A stretch of DNA of 64,000 bases from the NCBI RefSeq assembly GCF_000521865.1, contig NZ_JAME01000022.1:27527-91526 (forward strand), read 5' to 3'. Shown piece after piece: positions 8,840-17,691 of this stretch. The DNA is from Roseivivax isoporae LMG 25204. Its GTDB lineage: Bacteria; Pseudomonadota; Alphaproteobacteria; Rhodobacterales; Rhodobacteraceae. The notes beneath the pieces are model-generated. The model was not told the DNA's origin. It ran no database searches and was given only the letters and a program-made list of their open reading frames with translations. Made by a program: the position numbers and the translations under genes. Within the stretch, counting starts at the first letter, position 1. Each line of letters begins with the position of its first letter.

Positions 8840-11159
8840 TGCCGTCCATGCCGTCACGGGCGAGGTCTTTCGGGATGGCTGGAGCCGCGTCCGGGGCTCA
8901 ATGCAGGGGCTGCACGTGGCCAAGCAGACCCAGCTTGCGCGCGCGGCAGCAGGCCACCGGCCAGCGGTCTTCAAGGCGATCAGAGGCGGGGGTACGCATA
9001 CCAAATCGCAGCTCGCAAACCAGCTCGAGTACCTCACAACCAAGTCCACACATATCGTGGACAGTAGCGGGTTCCTGGATGGCAAAGCGAAGCTCGAGGC
9101 GGGTGACATCAAGGACCTGACCGAGCGCTTTGCCAAACGGTGGGATGCGGGCTTCAAGCCCAAGCTCGGACAGACCACCCATATGCTCATGTCCTTCCCC
9201 ATCGGCACGCGCGGCGAGGATGTGCGCGACATCGCGACGGACGTGGCCGAGCGGTTCTTCCAGACCGACGCGGGGCATTTCGACTACATCATCGCGGTGC
9301 ATGAGGACCGCGATCACCCGCATGCGCATCTGGTGCTGAACCGCCGCTCGCAGGAAGGCGAGTTCTTCTTTCTGGGGCGCAACCACCGCTTCAACTATGA
9401 CGACTTCCGCCTCGCCATGGTCGAGGAGGCGGAGAAGTATGGTGTGCGCCTGGAGGCCACGCGCCGGGTGGATCGCGGGGTTGTGCATTACCCAGCCCGC
9501 ACCAGCGAGGTTTATGCGGCGAAAGAAGAGGGTCGCGCGCCTGTTGAGCGGGAGCGTGTGGGGCAGGACCTGACCCGGACGCTGGCGGAGATCGCCAACA
9601 CCAGAACTGTCTACCATTCGCTTGCTGCGGAAGCCTCCAGAGAGGCCCGCGAGGATATTGCCGCGGCACTCTTCCGCGCGGGCGAGGTGCTCGCGCATGG
9701 CGGACAGATGGACCGAACAGGAGATGTGTATATGGCCGAGGAACAAAGCTTCGAGGATCTGAGAAGCCTCTATGCGGAGAAGCTCGCGCGGGTGCAGGGC
9801 ATGATCGCCGAGAAGTCTGACGCGGAACGTCCCGTGCTGGAAAAACGCCTCATCGAGATCCAGACGCAGGTCCAGCACATGCAGCCTCTCGGTTTGCGAT
9901 CATCCACGCTGTCAGAGACCCCCTCGGAGGGCGGGATCTATTCCGAAGCCAATATTGACGCCAGCCAGCGCGAGCGACTGGCCGAGCCCGACCTGAGATC
10001 GCGCATTGACGCGGCACTACGGGGCACCGGGATCAGCACATCGGAAGTGGTGGCCCGGATCGAGACGGGCGCCTCAAATGCAGCGCTCGAGCATCAATGG
10101 ATCGCCAATGATCTCTCCAAGGTGGCGGAGGCGCGGGATCTGAACCTCGAACGCCGCGCCGATCTGGAACAGGCGCGCGACATTCTCAACGATGTGCACG
10201 TCGAACTTGGCACGCTGTTGGAGCGCGAGAACGTGCTGCGCCGGGATGGCGTCATGGAAGCGGAACCGGTCAGCGAGCGGTTCCATTATCACCGGGACGC
10301 GGTCCGGGAGGTGGAAGGGACAATCCGTCAGGAGATGCGCGCAGAGGGCCTGACCACACAGCAGATCGAGGACCGGGACTGGGAGGTTGTCTCAAGGGCG
10401 GAGCGCCGAATCGAGACCGAGCAGCGCGCATATCTCGCGGCACACCCGGACTTGCTCGCACGTCCCGGCGATGTGATCGACCGGTCTGAGCCCTACAGGG
10501 AGACCATCACCGATGCGGCCCGCGCCAGCGAGATCACCCGCGAGGTCGACCGGATCATGGAGGCACGCGACGTCCGCATGCCCGTTGCAGATGCAGTCAC
10601 GGATGACTTGCGCGCGCGCTATCCGGACATGCCGTCCCACCTCGCTCGCGGGCTCGGTGCGACCTACGCTGCCGTCGTCGAGATACGCGACACGGAGGCC
10701 ATCAATCAGGTCCGCCGCGAAACCGAGATGCGCGACGGGCTCGGGTCTGGCTCGCGCGACGCACTCCTCGCAGCCCGCGGTGAAACTGCGCCGCAGTCTG
10801 CCCGTACCGACCGCCTCGCAGACGAGATTGCGCGTGTTCTGGACCATGAGCGGGCGGGGGAGTTGTCCGCGCCCTTCGAGACCGAGGCGGAGCGGGACGC
10901 CTTCCGTGGCGAGATCGCGCGGGTGCTGGACGTTCGCCAACTCGACCGGCTCACATCTGGCGATGCCGATGCGCTGGACAAGGTTCTCGAGGACCGCCTC
11001 GACCGGCTCTATGTCGCCAAGGTCTACCTGCAATCGAATGCAGCGACGGCCAACACGGAGGCCTTGCGCCAGGTGGTCGATGATCTTGCCGACACCGAAT
11101 ACGAAAAACACCGCACCACAGACGTGGATGGCGAGACCGAGCGGGGACAGGTCCATTGA
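8826..11159 (+). CDS. VirD2-like relaxase (HUH endonuclease)
   Basis: A 777-residue DNA relaxase that nicks oriT and pilots the strand through the virB channel. The catalytic domain is at the N-terminus: probable nucleophile Y69 in LEYLTTK and the metal-binding motif HEDRDHPHAHLVLN with H159, H166 and H168. The C-terminal ~500 residues are long, charged and probably coiled-coil, as in plasmid relaxases that carry secretion signals there. The start is the ATG at 8826, after GAGGGAG at 8812-8818, overlapping the MobC-like gene. The coupling-protein gene follows with a 4-bp overlap. Confidence 0.9.
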   Translation: MRLNDAVHAVTGEVFRDGWSRVRGSMQGLHVAKQTQLARAAAGHRPAVFKAIRGGGTHTKSQLANQLEYLTTKSTHIVDSSGFLDGKAKLEAGDIKDLTERFAKRWDAGFKPKLGQTTHMLMSFPIGTRGEDVRDIATDVAERFFQTDAGHFDYIIAVHEDRDHPHAHLVLNRRSQEGEFFFLGRNHRFNYDDFRLAMVEEAEKYGVRLEATRRVDRGVVHYPARTSEVYAAKEEGRAPVERERVGQDLTRTLAEIANTRTVYHSLAAEASREAREDIAAALFRAGEVLAHGGQMDRTGDVYMAEEQSFEDLRSLYAEKLARVQGMIAEKSDAERPVLEKRLIEIQTQVQHMQPLGLRSSTLSETPSEGGIYSEANIDASQRERLAEPDLRSRIDAALRGTGISTSEVVARIETGASNAALEHQWIANDLSKVAEARDLNLERRADLEQARDILNDVHVELGTLLERENVLRRDGVMEAEPVSERFHYHRDAVREVEGTIRQEMRAEGLTTQQIEDRDWEVVSRAERRIETEQRAYLAAHPDLLARPGDVIDRSEPYRETITDAARASEITREVDRIMEARDVRMPVADAVTDDLRARYPDMPSHLARGLGATYAAVVEIRDTEAINQVRRETEMRDGLGSGSRDALLAARGETAPQSARTDRLADEIARVLDHERAGELSAPFETEAERDAFRGEIARVLDVRQLDRLTSGDADALDKVLEDRLDRLYVAKVYLQSNAATANTEALRQVVDDLADTEYEKHRTTDVDGETERGQVH

Positions 11160-13168
11160 GCGCCGCCATGGGAAAGGCGCGGATCGCCACGGGCGTCCTG
11201 CTGGTGACGCTTGTGACCGGGGCCATGGGCTATACCATCGCCTCGGCGGTGCTGACCTACCAGGATCTCGGGTTCGGGGCCGAGATCGACTTTGCTTATA
11301 TCGCGCAGAACTACATGGCGATCCTCGATCGCCGCTCGGAGGACGCGCAACTTATTCACCTGATCATCGGCAGCTTCGCCGCCGCCGGCCTGATGCTGAG
11401 CCTCGCCCTCTCGGGGTCCGCCCTGACACGGTTTGGCCAGACCCATTGGCAGACCCCGCGCGAGATGAAGGCCAATGGCTTCTTCGGGGCGCCGGGCACC
11501 GGGTTCATCCTCGGCAAGCTGGGGCCGCCGGGCTCCCGCGCCAACTACATCTGCTCCAAGGTCTTCCCCCATGCGCTGATCGTGGCCCCCACGGGCCGCG
11601 GCAAGACCACGGGCTTTGTCATTCCGAACCTGCTGACCTGGCAAGGCTCCGCCGTGACGCTCGATGTGAAGGGCGAGTGTTTCGAGGCCACGGCCCGGCA
11701 TCGCGCTGCCCAAGGCGACAAGGTCTATCGCTTTGCCCCCACCGATTGGGAGGGCAAGCGCACGCATCGTTACAACCCGCTCCTGCGCATTTTTGAGCTG
11801 AAAGATCCCGCGCGCCAGCAGATGGAATTGCAGCTCTTGGCGACGCTGTTCCTGCAAAGCGACAACGACCGGGTGCAGGGCCTCCTCAAGGGCGGAATCG
11901 ATCTCTTCGTGGCGGCAGGGCTCTTGGCCTTCCAGCGCAAGCGTCCGACCTTGGGCGAGATCTACCGCATCGCCGCCTCGGGCGGGAACAAGCAGAAGGA
12001 GTATTTCGCGCGGGGCCATGAGGTGGACAACAGGGCCGCCAAGCTGATCTTCACGCGGCTGGCCTCGACCAACAACGACACGCTGACCTCCTATGTCTCG
12101 CTCCTGATGACATCGGGGCTCGATCAATGGCAGAACCCGGCCATCGATGAGGCGACGGCAGTCTCGGACTTTGATTTCCGGACGATCCGCAAGAAGCCCT
12201 TTTCGGTCTATCTCGTGGTCCAGCCGCTAATGGTCAAACCCCTCGCGCCGCTGATCCGACTCTTCTTCTCCGATCTGCTCTCCGCCATGCAGGAAAAGGA
12301 TCCCGGGCCAGACGAGCCGTGGCCCGTGATGATCATGCTCGACGAGTTCAATCGCCTCGGCAAGATGCCCATCGTGGTCGAGAGCATCGAGACGCTGCGG
12401 ACCTATCGTGGTCACCTCGCTGTGGTCACCCAAACCATCCCCGCCCTCGATGAAATCTATGGCGAGAACACCCGCCGTGCGCTGCAGGGCAACGCGGGCG
12501 TGAAACTTTACCTCACACCCTCCGATGAAAAGACCGTCGAGGAGCTGAGCAAGGCGGTCGGCAAGACCACGAAAACCGTCGTTACGCGGTCTCAATCCAT
12601 CGGCAAGAACCCCTTTGAGGGCCGTAGCCAGTCCACACGGACCGAAGAAAGTTCTCTGCTCCCTGAAGATGAGGCGCGCCGCCTGCCGCTCGACGAGATC
12701 GTCATGGTGATCGATGCCCAGATGCCGGTCCGGGCAAAGCGGATCCAATATTTTGACGATCGGCTGTTCAAGGCGATCCACGCGGCGCAATCAGGCGAGT
12801 TGCCGTTTCCGAAGCCGGGGGGAGGGGGGGAGCAGGGCAATCTGCCGTTGAGTATGCGCGCCATGCCGATGACACCGCCGTCAAGCGGGCCCCGTGATTC
12901 TGAAGCTGATGTGGAGCGGGCACGCGAGGCTGTTGAAGGTCGACCGTCTGGCCAACCCGACGTCGTCTCAAAGAAGACCGCGCCCGTCGTTCAAGCTGTC
13001 ATTGCAGAGGAACAGCGGCAAATGGAGATGGTTTTTGAGGGCCCGGTCGCGGATGCCGAGACAATGGGCGTGGAAGATGAGGCGCAGATGCGTTCCGCCG
13101 TCGATGGCTTGGACGACATGGAAGCGATGTTGCGAGAGGATGGAGGTCAAAAGCTAGTTGCTCGATAG
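11156..13168 (+). CDS. virD4: VirD4/TraG-family type IV coupling protein
   Basis: A 670-residue inner-membrane ATPase that hands the relaxase-DNA complex to the T4SS. Two N-terminal transmembrane segments (about 11-35 and 66-88) precede Walker A APTGRGKTTG near 144-153. Walker B, IMLDEFNRLG, is near 395, and the VTQTIPALDEIYG stretch is typical of TraG proteins. The C-terminal tail after ~545 is low-complexity. The start is uncertain: TTG at 11156 overlaps the relaxase stop and has GGGGA at proper distance, while ATG at 11168 is the nearest standard start. It lies 6 kb from the virB operon, separated by the inserted three-gene system. Confidence 0.9.
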   Translation: MSAAMGKARIATGVLLVTLVTGAMGYTIASAVLTYQDLGFGAEIDFAYIAQNYMAILDRRSEDAQLIHLIIGSFAAAGLMLSLALSGSALTRFGQTHWQTPREMKANGFFGAPGTGFILGKLGPPGSRANYICSKVFPHALIVAPTGRGKTTGFVIPNLLTWQGSAVTLDVKGECFEATARHRAAQGDKVYRFAPTDWEGKRTHRYNPLLRIFELKDPARQQMELQLLATLFLQSDNDRVQGLLKGGIDLFVAAGLLAFQRKRPTLGEIYRIAASGGNKQKEYFARGHEVDNRAAKLIFTRLASTNNDTLTSYVSLLMTSGLDQWQNPAIDEATAVSDFDFRTIRKKPFSVYLVVQPLMVKPLAPLIRLFFSDLLSAMQEKDPGPDEPWPVMIMLDEFNRLGKMPIVVESIETLRTYRGHLAVVTQTIPALDEIYGENTRRALQGNAGVKLYLTPSDEKTVEELSKAVGKTTKTVVTRSQSIGKNPFEGRSQSTRTEESSLLPEDEARRLPLDEIVMVIDAQMPVRAKRIQYFDDRLFKAIHAAQSGELPFPKPGGGGEQGNLPLSMRAMPMTPPSSGPRDSEADVERAREAVEGRPSGQPDVVSKKTAPVVQAVIAEEQRQMEMVFEGPVADAETMGVEDEAQMRSAVDGLDDMEAMLREDGGQKLVAR

Positions 13169-13229
13169 GATGGCGGGCGCGTTCAGGATGTTTGCAGCCG
13201 CATATTTAGGTCTGACGTGTCGCATTCGC

Positions 13230-13946
13230 TCAGTGTTCTAAGCACAGCGACAGAATTTTTTCGGCATAGACCTGAGACGCGTGTTCTACCGAGCTCTTCG
13301 TCACCAAAAAAACCCACATCAAAAGTCCAATAATTGCGACTCCGCAAAGCAGTGCTCCGAGAACGAACGCAGTCGACCCGATCTCTAGATCATATAAGAA
13401 ATATGCACTGCCAAGAGCCACCGTGGTGGTGATTGCAATGCCCAATGGTTTCAACCCGAGCAAATTGCGCGCGAACCCATACGCAATGTTCTCATTCAAC
13501 AAGAGGCTTGCTTCTGTTTGCGGACGGGTGTGCTCAAGCAACCAACGTATTGCTAGCAAGCGGTCATCCTGAGCGTTCTTTGGGTCCTGGGTCTCATCAA
13601 CCAAACTCGGCAAGATAATTTTGCTATGTTTCTCAATGTATGAGCGACACCTCGTCTTCATGGTCTTGGGTAAACGATCATCGGAAAGGGAAAGCAAAGA
13701 CGCAGTATGGAGACGTCCAACTCGGCTGCCCAGTTTGCGCTCAACATTTTGACCAGACTTACGCGCCAACCGCGTCAACGCGAACAGGACCCCGCAAGTG
13801 ATGACAAATGCAGCTATGGCACCCAATTGGGTCCAAACAGCTGGGAACCAAACAAAGACAAAAAGGAGCGCGGGCAACAGCGTCAAAAGCGCCGGATTGA
13901 GACGGGCAATCCTATCGTAGCGGTCCATACCGAACATCTTATCCAT
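13230..13946 (-). CDS. Four-helix membrane protein of the E2-E1-JAB operon (putative effector)
   Basis: A 238-residue protein that I do not recognise as a named family. Two hydrophobic helices lie near the N-terminus (about 17-38 and 42-62), a soluble ~100-residue charged segment follows, then two more helices (about 160-180 and 188-210) and a short tail. It is the last gene of the operon, 23 bp after the E2-E1-JAB gene. The ATG at 13946 has AGAAGG eight bases upstream; an ATG two codons earlier (13952) would sit too close to it. In defence operons the membrane protein is often the effector, so a pore- or membrane-damaging role is a guess from context. Confidence 0.7.
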   Translation of the reverse strand: MDKMFGMDRYDRIARLNPALLTLLPALLFVFVWFPAVWTQLGAIAAFVITCGVLFALTRLARKSGQNVERKLGSRVGRLHTASLLSLSDDRLPKTMKTRCRSYIEKHSKIILPSLVDETQDPKNAQDDRLLAIRWLLEHTRPQTEASLLLNENIAYGFARNLLGLKPLGIAITTTVALGSAYFLYDLEIGSTAFVLGALLCGVAIIGLLMWVFLVTKSSVEHASQVYAEKILSLCLEH

Positions 13947-13969
13947 CTGCATGACCTTCTCGATGAAGA

Positions 13970-16288
13970 TTAGGCATTTTCGTTTCCTCCGTGTTCGGAG
14001 GACAAGCCCACCGCCTCTGCGATAAGCTGACGATACCCAGTTGGGGTTCTAATAATCATCAGAACGGGAAACAGCTGTCCAATCGCGAGCTTGGCTGCTG
14101 TACTGAAATCAATTGCAGAGGGACCAGTGGACGCAAGGTGATTGTGCCACGTTCCTAGCGCGTAGAGAGTGTTTCCCGAAAATTTGGACAATTGTGCGAG
14201 CTGCTCACTCAAACCTTCGGTACCCAGAACAAACTCCGTTTTGGAAAATCTGCTATCGGGCGGAGCTGGAATCGTATCTACGACTTGGAAGACGTTACCG
14301 ATGGCCGAGAAGCGCCCGACCAAAACACCGCCGGTTTCAGATCCCGGCTTGCGCGCAATTTCAGCGTCAATCTCTGTCGTAACCCGGCGGGCAAGCCGCG
14401 TTTCAAGCCCATCCATCTTGGGTCCTTTTACGATGGTATAGGGTTCGACGCTGTGGCTTTCCCAATTCTGGGAAAGCCCATCGGCCTGTAGGTGCCCAAT
14501 GTTGAATTGCCCACTTTCATCTACATACCTCCCGGAAAGTACGTCGCTTGTTAGCGTCGCGAGCGGAGCCGCCAACATAGAAAGCCGAGCGTCTGAGGCG
14601 ATCATCGAGAAGCTCGAGCATCCTTGACCAATGATGATCTCGTCTGCGCTTTGGCCCATCACTTTAGATCGGAGAGCGTCGTCGCTACGTAAATGGTGAT
14701 AGAACTCGGTCATCAGGTCGCTGCTACTGGGGTTGGCGCGCTGGCCTGACACCGAGAAGAAACCAATGTCACTATCACCCATCAGGCTTGCTTCCATCAC
14801 CCGTGGTGTCTTGCCCTGCGCCCAATCTGTAGAGCTCAGGGTTTCCCGCAGAACCGCAGAGGCGGTAGTGTTCAATATTGCTTTGGATTTTTCGAGCTTC
14901 AGCTTTCTGCGAAACTCTTTGGTACGCAGCACAGTGTTGGCATCAATCCGATACCCATCCGTCTCCTGCGCAAGTTTGCTGACGTCATGTGCAAATTCCC
15001 CAGCCTTGGAAGAGTAGAACATCGAATCCAAATCAGCAGAATACGGCAAGCAGGAATGTCGCGCGTAGTTGTGCGGTTCCATGGTGTCGTTGTCTATGAC
15101 CGATATCGGGGCACGGCCTGACCGCGCGAGATGCATCGCAATTTTCGAACCTAAGCTTCCACAACCTAGCATGGACCATGAAAGCCATTGCGAGCTGGGA
15201 TCACCATGCGAGGTTCTTCTTAAGACATCGATCGAGATCGAATCTCTGTGGCCCGCCAAACGGACAATCGCATTTGATGTCGGCTTGAGATCATCCACAG
15301 ATTTGAATTCTATCACATATGGGCAGATTTCAAGAGGTGAGGCTTGGCCAATGAGATTGAACGGCCGGCGGGCGATCAATATCACTGTGACTGGCAACGC
15401 CTTTTTGATGGTATAGCCGTCGAGCTTCGAACGCAGCCACTTCATCCTCTCTGCCAGCATCTTGCCGCAGCCGTAGAGTTCAGCGCGTTCGTATAACTCC
15501 GCAACATTGCCTACTGTCTCTGGGAGATAGCGGTCACAGATGATTGGCTTACCGTTTGGATGCTTGCCGGGCCACACAATCAGTCCAAGGCTATATCCCG
15601 TCCATTCGTTGTCACTTTTCGGGACCTGTCCAAGGGATTTAAGTGTCTTTTCATCAATTTTGACCTGCTCATCGCCCTTTAGACAGATTCGATAGTAGGG
15701 GTCGGACTGACCCATCTGGGCAAAAACCCAAGTACGGTGCCAAGTCCCGCCGGACCTACGTTTGACCACACTGCGGATCTGCGAGGCATCTCCAACAATA
15801 AGGTCGTTCAAGTGGTCACGCCGAACAAATTCCCAACCATGTTTTGGATCATTTAGTTTCAGCATCGCTGCTCGATCGAGCCAATCCAGAAGTTGCTGGA
15901 GAAGCGCAAGAATACCGCCCCCGGACTGAATTAGCTCACGTGGAGATCCGAAAACGAGGCAGGGTTCGGGCGCTGAACCGGCTGCATTTGGCTGTAAGTG
16001 AGGATGGGACCGGTCAAAGTCTTCCCGTAAACTCGGGCGCGGTGCAAACAGAGGGTAGGAGACAGGAAACGATAGTTTGACGGGTTCAACACGTCGTACT
16101 CCCGACGGGCTTTCGCCTCGAAACCGAGATGGAAGTTCTGATTTGATTTGCAGAGTCACATCCACCGGACTTTCGTCATCAGCCCGCGACGCAATAGCTA
16201 TGCCGATTACTTGAGGGTGCCTGTCCAGTGTGCGAATGGCACGGGCAATGGCTACGGGAACGGCTAGAAGATCATCGACGGTTACCAT
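13970..16288 (-). CDS. E2-E1-JAB triple-domain ubiquitin-like conjugation protein
   Basis: A 772-residue protein with three Ub-pathway domains. Residues ~1-140 resemble an E2 fold: FPVSYPLFAPRPSL, then SHPHLQP and a candidate catalytic cysteine C110 in EPCLV. Residues ~365-600 are E1/ThiF: nucleotide motif GCGSLG (375-380), VIDND (D399) and EPHNYARH, with a conserved-looking C557 in GQGCSS. Residues ~640-760 are a JAB/JAMM peptidase: E651 in ETGGVLVG, and H715, H717, S724 and D727 in the HxH-x6-S-x2-D pattern. All catalytic positions are present. Domains of this kind occur as separate proteins in type II CBASS (Cap2/Cap3) and Bil systems; here all are fused. No beta-grasp ubiquitin-like protein is visible nearby, so the substrate is unknown. 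Confidence 0.85.
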   Translation of the reverse strand: MVTVDDLLAVPVAIARAIRTLDRHPQVIGIAIASRADDESPVDVTLQIKSELPSRFRGESPSGVRRVEPVKLSFPVSYPLFAPRPSLREDFDRSHPHLQPNAAGSAPEPCLVFGSPRELIQSGGGILALLQQLLDWLDRAAMLKLNDPKHGWEFVRRDHLNDLIVGDASQIRSVVKRRSGGTWHRTWVFAQMGQSDPYYRICLKGDEQVKIDEKTLKSLGQVPKSDNEWTGYSLGLIVWPGKHPNGKPIICDRYLPETVGNVAELYERAELYGCGKMLAERMKWLRSKLDGYTIKKALPVTVILIARRPFNLIGQASPLEICPYVIEFKSVDDLKPTSNAIVRLAGHRDSISIDVLRRTSHGDPSSQWLSWSMLGCGSLGSKIAMHLARSGRAPISVIDNDTMEPHNYARHSCLPYSADLDSMFYSSKAGEFAHDVSKLAQETDGYRIDANTVLRTKEFRRKLKLEKSKAILNTTASAVLRETLSSTDWAQGKTPRVMEASLMGDSDIGFFSVSGQRANPSSSDLMTEFYHHLRSDDALRSKVMGQSADEIIIGQGCSSFSMIASDARLSMLAAPLATLTSDVLSGRYVDESGQFNIGHLQADGLSQNWESHSVEPYTIVKGPKMDGLETRLARRVTTEIDAEIARKPGSETGGVLVGRFSAIGNVFQVVDTIPAPPDSRFSKTEFVLGTEGLSEQLAQLSKFSGNTLYALGTWHNHLASTGPSAIDFSTAAKLAIGQLFPVLMIIRTPTGYRQLIAEAVGLSSEHGGNENA

Positions 16289-16297
16289 GCAGCTGAC

Positions 16298-17470
16298 TCA
16301 TGCCAAGTCTGACCCACAACCATGAGCATGTGCCTCGACTCCAAGAGCGGACGATGAAGAGATAGCGGCTGCCATTTTCAGGGAGGCAACTTTTGGACCA
16401 TGTTCGGTGATTTCCATCTTCAGCGGCTTGTCACCTTTTTCGTCCTCTAAACACCGGAACTCCCCATTGATATCCGCTTCGCTCAGAATGGCTTCATATT
16501 CCTCCTTTGCGCGGATACAGGGCGGGTCGTTGTCGTCGTCGACGATACTCTTACTGCTCGCGAGGATTATTGCACCGCCGTTTGCTTGCGAAAGAGCTGA
16601 TCGGGCATCTTCAGAAACTACCGCATCTTTTCCCTTTTTGGACCAGCTGTCGTGCGACAGTGACCGCCAAGAACAATGATGGGGCGCGATCAATACATCA
16701 TATGCAAGAACCTCGGGAGTTTCAGAATATTCCGCCCAAATTTTCTCCCAAATCGCCACTTCGGCGTCACCACCAAACAGGTACTGTGCGGCGTTTTCGG
16801 TATCATCTTTCGCAAGCGTAAACTGAGTGATGACACTAGAGTTATTCTTGCTGAGTAACTCCTCTTCGTCTTCATCGTCCGTGACCGGCAGCGGAGCCAA
16901 CAAGACCGCCTTGAAACTGTCATCTGCTACGCCGCAAATCTCGGAAAATGTCTCGCCTGTCTTGATCAGAATTTCAGCCAAATCATCCGTCTTACCGTCC
17001 GCATCCTCGCTCAGGATCAAAATTCTGCTTCCGTCTTCTATATCTTTGTCCTGGCGGAACATTTCAACGCGTCGACGCGCTTCTGTCGCCCAAGCCTTTG
17101 CGTCAGCGCAAAGTTTGTTGGTACTGCTGGCACGTCTAAAAACAATTGGGGAAGACCACATCTCGCGAATTACGATCTTGTCGTCTTCGGGCGACCAATC
17201 CTCAATTTTGCCGAGATGAAAATGGTTCTGCAGTCCAGAGCAGTGATCCATGTCCGGATGCGTCAGCAAGAATGCATCGACAAACAGACGTCCGTCGCTG
17301 TCACGGTCAAGCGCTTTGCGAAGCTGTGCTCCAACATCAGGCGCAACCTCATCTTTATCATCAGCAGCGGCAGTAATATTTATGTCCACGAGAATATAAC
17401 GGCCACTCTGTGTTTTGATTAGGCTCATGTCACCATTGGCGACTTTGAAATGCGAAGTTTCGACGCTCAT
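16298..17470 (-). CDS. Metallo-beta-lactamase-fold protein, ComEC-like
   Basis: A 390-residue soluble protein. The metal motif is THPDMDHCSG (H71, D73, D75, H76), the HxDxDH variant found in the ComEC/Rec2-type branch of the metallo-beta-lactamase fold. Later ligands are probably the Asp in YLFGGDAE and the His pair in VLIAPHHCSW. There is no signal peptide. It heads the operon: ATG at 17470 with AAGGAG eight bases upstream, and the E2-E1-JAB gene starts nine bases after its stop. It may be a nuclease or hydrolase effector, or the target of conjugation; its C-terminus holds GCGSDLA. Enzymatic substrate unknown. Confidence 0.8.
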   Translation of the reverse strand: MSVETSHFKVANGDMSLIKTQSGRYILVDINITAAADDKDEVAPDVGAQLRKALDRDSDGRLFVDAFLLTHPDMDHCSGLQNHFHLGKIEDWSPEDDKIVIREMWSSPIVFRRASSTNKLCADAKAWATEARRRVEMFRQDKDIEDGSRILILSEDADGKTDDLAEILIKTGETFSEICGVADDSFKAVLLAPLPVTDDEDEEELLSKNNSSVITQFTLAKDDTENAAQYLFGGDAEVAIWEKIWAEYSETPEVLAYDVLIAPHHCSWRSLSHDSWSKKGKDAVVSEDARSALSQANGGAIILASSKSIVDDDNDPPCIRAKEEYEAILSEADINGEFRCLEDEKGDKPLKMEITEHGPKVASLKMAAAISSSSALGVEAHAHGCGSDLA

Positions 17471-17544
17471 CAGTACTGCTCCTTAGCTTGAAAACCTGAG
17501 TGACGCGCCTCCCACCGAATCGAACAAGTTTATGCTTTGTTCTT

Positions 17545-17584
17545 ACCATAGTTGATCGAGGATAACCTTTCAACAACATGTTGT
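17545..17584 (-). promoter_or_regulatory. Predicted promoter and palindromic operator of the E2-E1-JAB operon
   Basis: On the minus strand, TTGAAA (17568-17573 on plus) and TATGGT (17545-17550) stand 17 bp apart, a near-consensus sigma70 pair 75 bp before the first ATG. A perfect 12-bp palindrome ACAACATGTTGT (17573-17584) touches the upstream edge of the -35 and could be an operator. No dedicated regulator gene is beside it. Confidence 0.55.
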
Positions 17585-17691
17585 GTCTCGCAATAGGCAT
17601 CATCAAAATTTTAGTACTGACAAAGGTCTGTTTTTAGAACCTGCGCCGCCGCGTTGATGGGATGCGCAGATGTCCACTTCGTTTCGGGCCA

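Noticed and set aside
13230..17470. Type II CBASS operon
   Set aside because: E1, E2 and JAB are present, but there is no CD-NTase (cyclase) gene, and the MBL protein is not a known CBASS effector.
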